This document shows positions 14,542 through 15,605 of a stretch of 15,605 bases of DNA, in pieces. A program made the position numbers and the translations under genes. The notes under the pieces are model-generated. The model worked only from the letters and a program-made list of their open reading frames with translations. It was not told where the DNA came from and ran no database searches. How positions within the stretch are numbered: position 1 is the stretch's first letter; each line of letters begins with the position of its first letter. The DNA is from an uncultured Muribaculaceae bacterium (GTDB lineage: Bacteria > Bacteroidota > Bacteroidia > Bacteroidales > Muribaculaceae), in contig CAJUDL010000064.1 of the NCBI GenBank assembly GCA_910585285.1, forward strand, positions 1 through 15,605, written 5' to 3'.

Positions 14542-14583
14542 TAGTTTCTTAGAATTATCAGGGCTTATAATATATTGGAATAT

Positions 14584-15396
14584 ATGATTACAAAAGATCT
14601 TAATGTCTGTCTTTTCCCCATGTCAATCACATGGGATGATGTCAATGCAAATTTAGAGAATTTGAAGAAATCATTGAATTTAGTCCATCCTCAGACAGAT
14701 CTTGTTGTAATTCCCGAAACATTTTCAACCGGTTTCCCAATTGGCAAAAGCAAAGATGAAATCAAGACACTTGCCGCCAATACTTACACACAAACAATCG
14801 AAACGTTAAAAGAGCTTTCAAACAAACATAACATCGCAATAGCAGGCACTGTTGTTTGTGCACATGGAGATAAACTTTTTAACAGGGCTTTCTTTGTAGA
14901 ACCAAATGGAGATATAACATTCGCTGACAAAAGACATCTTTTCACTATGGCTGGAGAAGATAAAATCTTTACAGCGGGCAATAATAGACTAAAAATTCGC
15001 TACAGGGGATGGAATATTGCCATGATCGTATGTTACGATTTAAGATTCCCAGTATGGTCAAGGAACATTAATAACGAGTATGACATACTCTTAATCTCAG
15101 CAAATTGGCCAGAAGTAAGAATATCCGCATGGAACAAACTTCTCCCAGCAAGAGCCATAGAAAACCTATCATATGTATGTGGGGTTGACTGCACAGGAAC
15201 AGACAACAACGGCTTCAGCTATGACGGATCATCAATGATAATTGACTACAAAGGCAATGAGATAGGGAAAACCGTACCTTTAGCAGATGCGGCGGATCAA
15301 CGTTTTATTTATGCAACTCTATCGCGTGCAAAACTTGATTCATTCCGCGAAAAATTCCCTGCATGGCGCGATTCCGATAAATTCAGCATTCATTAA
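14584..15396 (+). CDS. Nitrilase-superfamily omega-amidase (YafV/NIT2-like)
   Basis: A C-N hydrolase of 270 residues with the full Glu-Lys-Cys triad: Glu45 in VIPETFSTGF, Lys116 in ADKRHLFTMAGE, and Cys150 in IVCYDLRFPVWSRN. The stretches PETFSTGF, KRHLF and WNKLLPARAIENLSYV are typical of the omega-amidase branch, which hydrolyses alpha-ketoglutaramate or alpha-ketosuccinamate and so cleans up transamination products of glutamine and asparagine. It is cytoplasmic, with no signal peptide. I chose ATG 14584, although an in-frame TTG lies three codons upstream at 14575. No clear promoter is seen in the 240-base gap, so it may rely on read-through or on an unusual promoter. The stop lies just before a minus-strand terminator, so it converges on the rRNA operon. 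Confidence 0.9.
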   Translation: MITKDLNVCLFPMSITWDDVNANLENLKKSLNLVHPQTDLVVIPETFSTGFPIGKSKDEIKTLAANTYTQTIETLKELSNKHNIAIAGTVVCAHGDKLFNRAFFVEPNGDITFADKRHLFTMAGEDKIFTAGNNRLKIRYRGWNIAMIVCYDLRFPVWSRNINNEYDILLISANWPEVRISAWNKLLPARAIENLSYVCGVDCTGTDNNGFSYDGSSMIIDYKGNEIGKTVPLADAADQRFIYATLSRAKLDSFREKFPAWRDSDKFSIH

Positions 15397-15406
15397 TACA
15401 TATAAT

Positions 15407-15435
15407 AAAAAAAGGACCGGCATTTCTGTCGGTCC
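15407..15435 (-). terminator. Terminator of the 5S-like element (end of the rRNA operon)
   Basis: On the minus strand GGACCGACA and TGCCGGTCC (15435-15427/15422-15414) pair with a single A-C mismatch around a GAAA loop and are followed by seven T residues (15413-15407). This closes the minus-strand transcript facing the amidase gene. Confidence 0.88.
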
Positions 15436-15438
15436 TCT

Positions 15439-15541
15439 CAAGGCGGCAATTACCTACTCACCCGCTTTCCCAAAAGTTAACCATCACCAGCGGCGTGGGA
15501 AGGTGCCGGTGATTGCATGCATCACCATCGGGGAGAATAGG
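15439..15541 (-). ncRNA. 5S-rRNA-like structured RNA downstream of 5S rRNA
   Basis: This element of about 100 nt sits between the 5S terminator and a second terminator. Its 3' end (15466-15439) repeats the 5S 3' end seen at 15605-15578 with 25 of 28 bases identical. Further 5S-like words occur (CCGATGGT, CACCTTCCCA, GTTAA), but CCGATGGT comes before the others, whereas in 5S it comes after them. It can fold as a three-way junction. P1 is CCTATTCTCCC (15541-15531) with GGGTGAGTAGG (15463-15453), one mismatch. P2 is GGTGAT/ATCACC (15526-15521/15513-15508). P3 is TTCCCA/TGGGAA (15501-15496/15472-15467). It has no promoter of its own that I can see, so it is probably made by read-through from the rRNA operon. 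It could be a decayed or rearranged 5S copy or a functional small RNA. It may also belong to an already known Bacteroidales RNA family. Confidence 0.6.
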
Positions 15542-15542
15542 C

Positions 15543-15575
15543 AAAAAAAGAAGCCTCAGGTCTCCCTGAGGCTTC
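15543..15575 (-). terminator. Intrinsic terminator directly after 5S rRNA
   Basis: GAAGCCTCAGG and CCTGAGGCTTC (15575-15565/15560-15550 on the minus strand) form a perfect 11-bp stem with a GAGA tetraloop and are followed by seven T residues (15549-15543). It is a textbook terminator placed a few bases after the 5S 3' end. Confidence 0.92.
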
Positions 15576-15580
15576 AGCAA

Positions 15581-15605
15581 GGTGGCGATTACCTACTCTC
15601 CCGCT
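15581..15605 (-). rRNA. rrf: 5S ribosomal RNA, 3' end only
   Basis: The minus strand reads AGCGGGAGAGTAGGTAATCG and then CCACC, the conserved helix V and 3' helix I strand of bacterial 5S rRNA. The rest lies beyond the right edge. The exact mature 3' end is uncertain by a few bases. The terminator that follows at once supports the call and implies that the rRNA operon runs leftward into this window. Confidence 0.88.

Noticed and set aside
14575..14583. TTG at 14575 as the amidase start
   Set aside because: ATG at 14584 is three codons inside and gives the normal nitrilase N-terminus. No ribosome-binding site favours the TTG.

Overview
The window reads as a chromosomal housekeeping segment from a member of the Bacteroidales. 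A Muribaculaceae-like gut bacterium is my best guess, and it is only a guess. Three things support this. Promoters follow the Bacteroidetes pattern TTTG-N19-21-TAnnTTTG instead of -35/-10 boxes, with clear cases before gyrA, mreB (-7 box) and the glycerol-1-phosphate dehydrogenase gene. Starts have A-rich leaders instead of strong Shine-Dalgarno sites. The proteins (GyrA with an acidic tail, a long RodA, an AraM-type dehydrogenase) look Bacteroidales-like. I see no insertion sequence, CRISPR array, tRNA or phage gene.

Layout. Bases 1-390 hold no confident gene: a GC-richer, hairpin-rich stretch (about 49-200), then the gyrA promoter (278-308) and a leader beginning with a hairpin. gyrA (391-2958) and an exported TPR protein gene (2988-4199) form a unit closed by a strong terminator (4215-4251). 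A second promoter drives the cell-elongation operon mreB-mreC-mreD-mrdA(PBP2)-rodA (4376-10099), tightly packed, with mrdA and rodA starting at GTG codons inside the preceding gene. A convergent minus-strand pair follows: an sn-glycerol-1-phosphate dehydrogenase gene (13133-11784) and a GlpT-type organophosphate transporter gene (11763-10264). Divergent from it are a 120-residue helical protein gene and a PlsC-like acyltransferase gene, 4 bases apart (13435-14347). After a palindrome-rich gap comes a nitrilase-superfamily omega-amidase-like gene (14584-15396).

The right edge enters an rRNA operon from its 3' side on the minus strand: the last bases of 5S rRNA, its terminator, then a compact element of about 100 nt, then a second terminator. 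The last 28 nt of this element repeat the 5S 3' end with 3 mismatches, and it can fold into a three-way junction. This 5S-like RNA is the most unusual thing here.

How the genes work together. MreB filaments, MreC and MreD position the RodA glycosyltransferase and the PBP2 transpeptidase for side-wall peptidoglycan synthesis. The dehydrogenase, transporter and acyltransferase all belong to families that handle glycerol phosphates, suggesting a small lipid or glycerophosphate locus, although the acyltransferase is on the other strand and the link is inferred.
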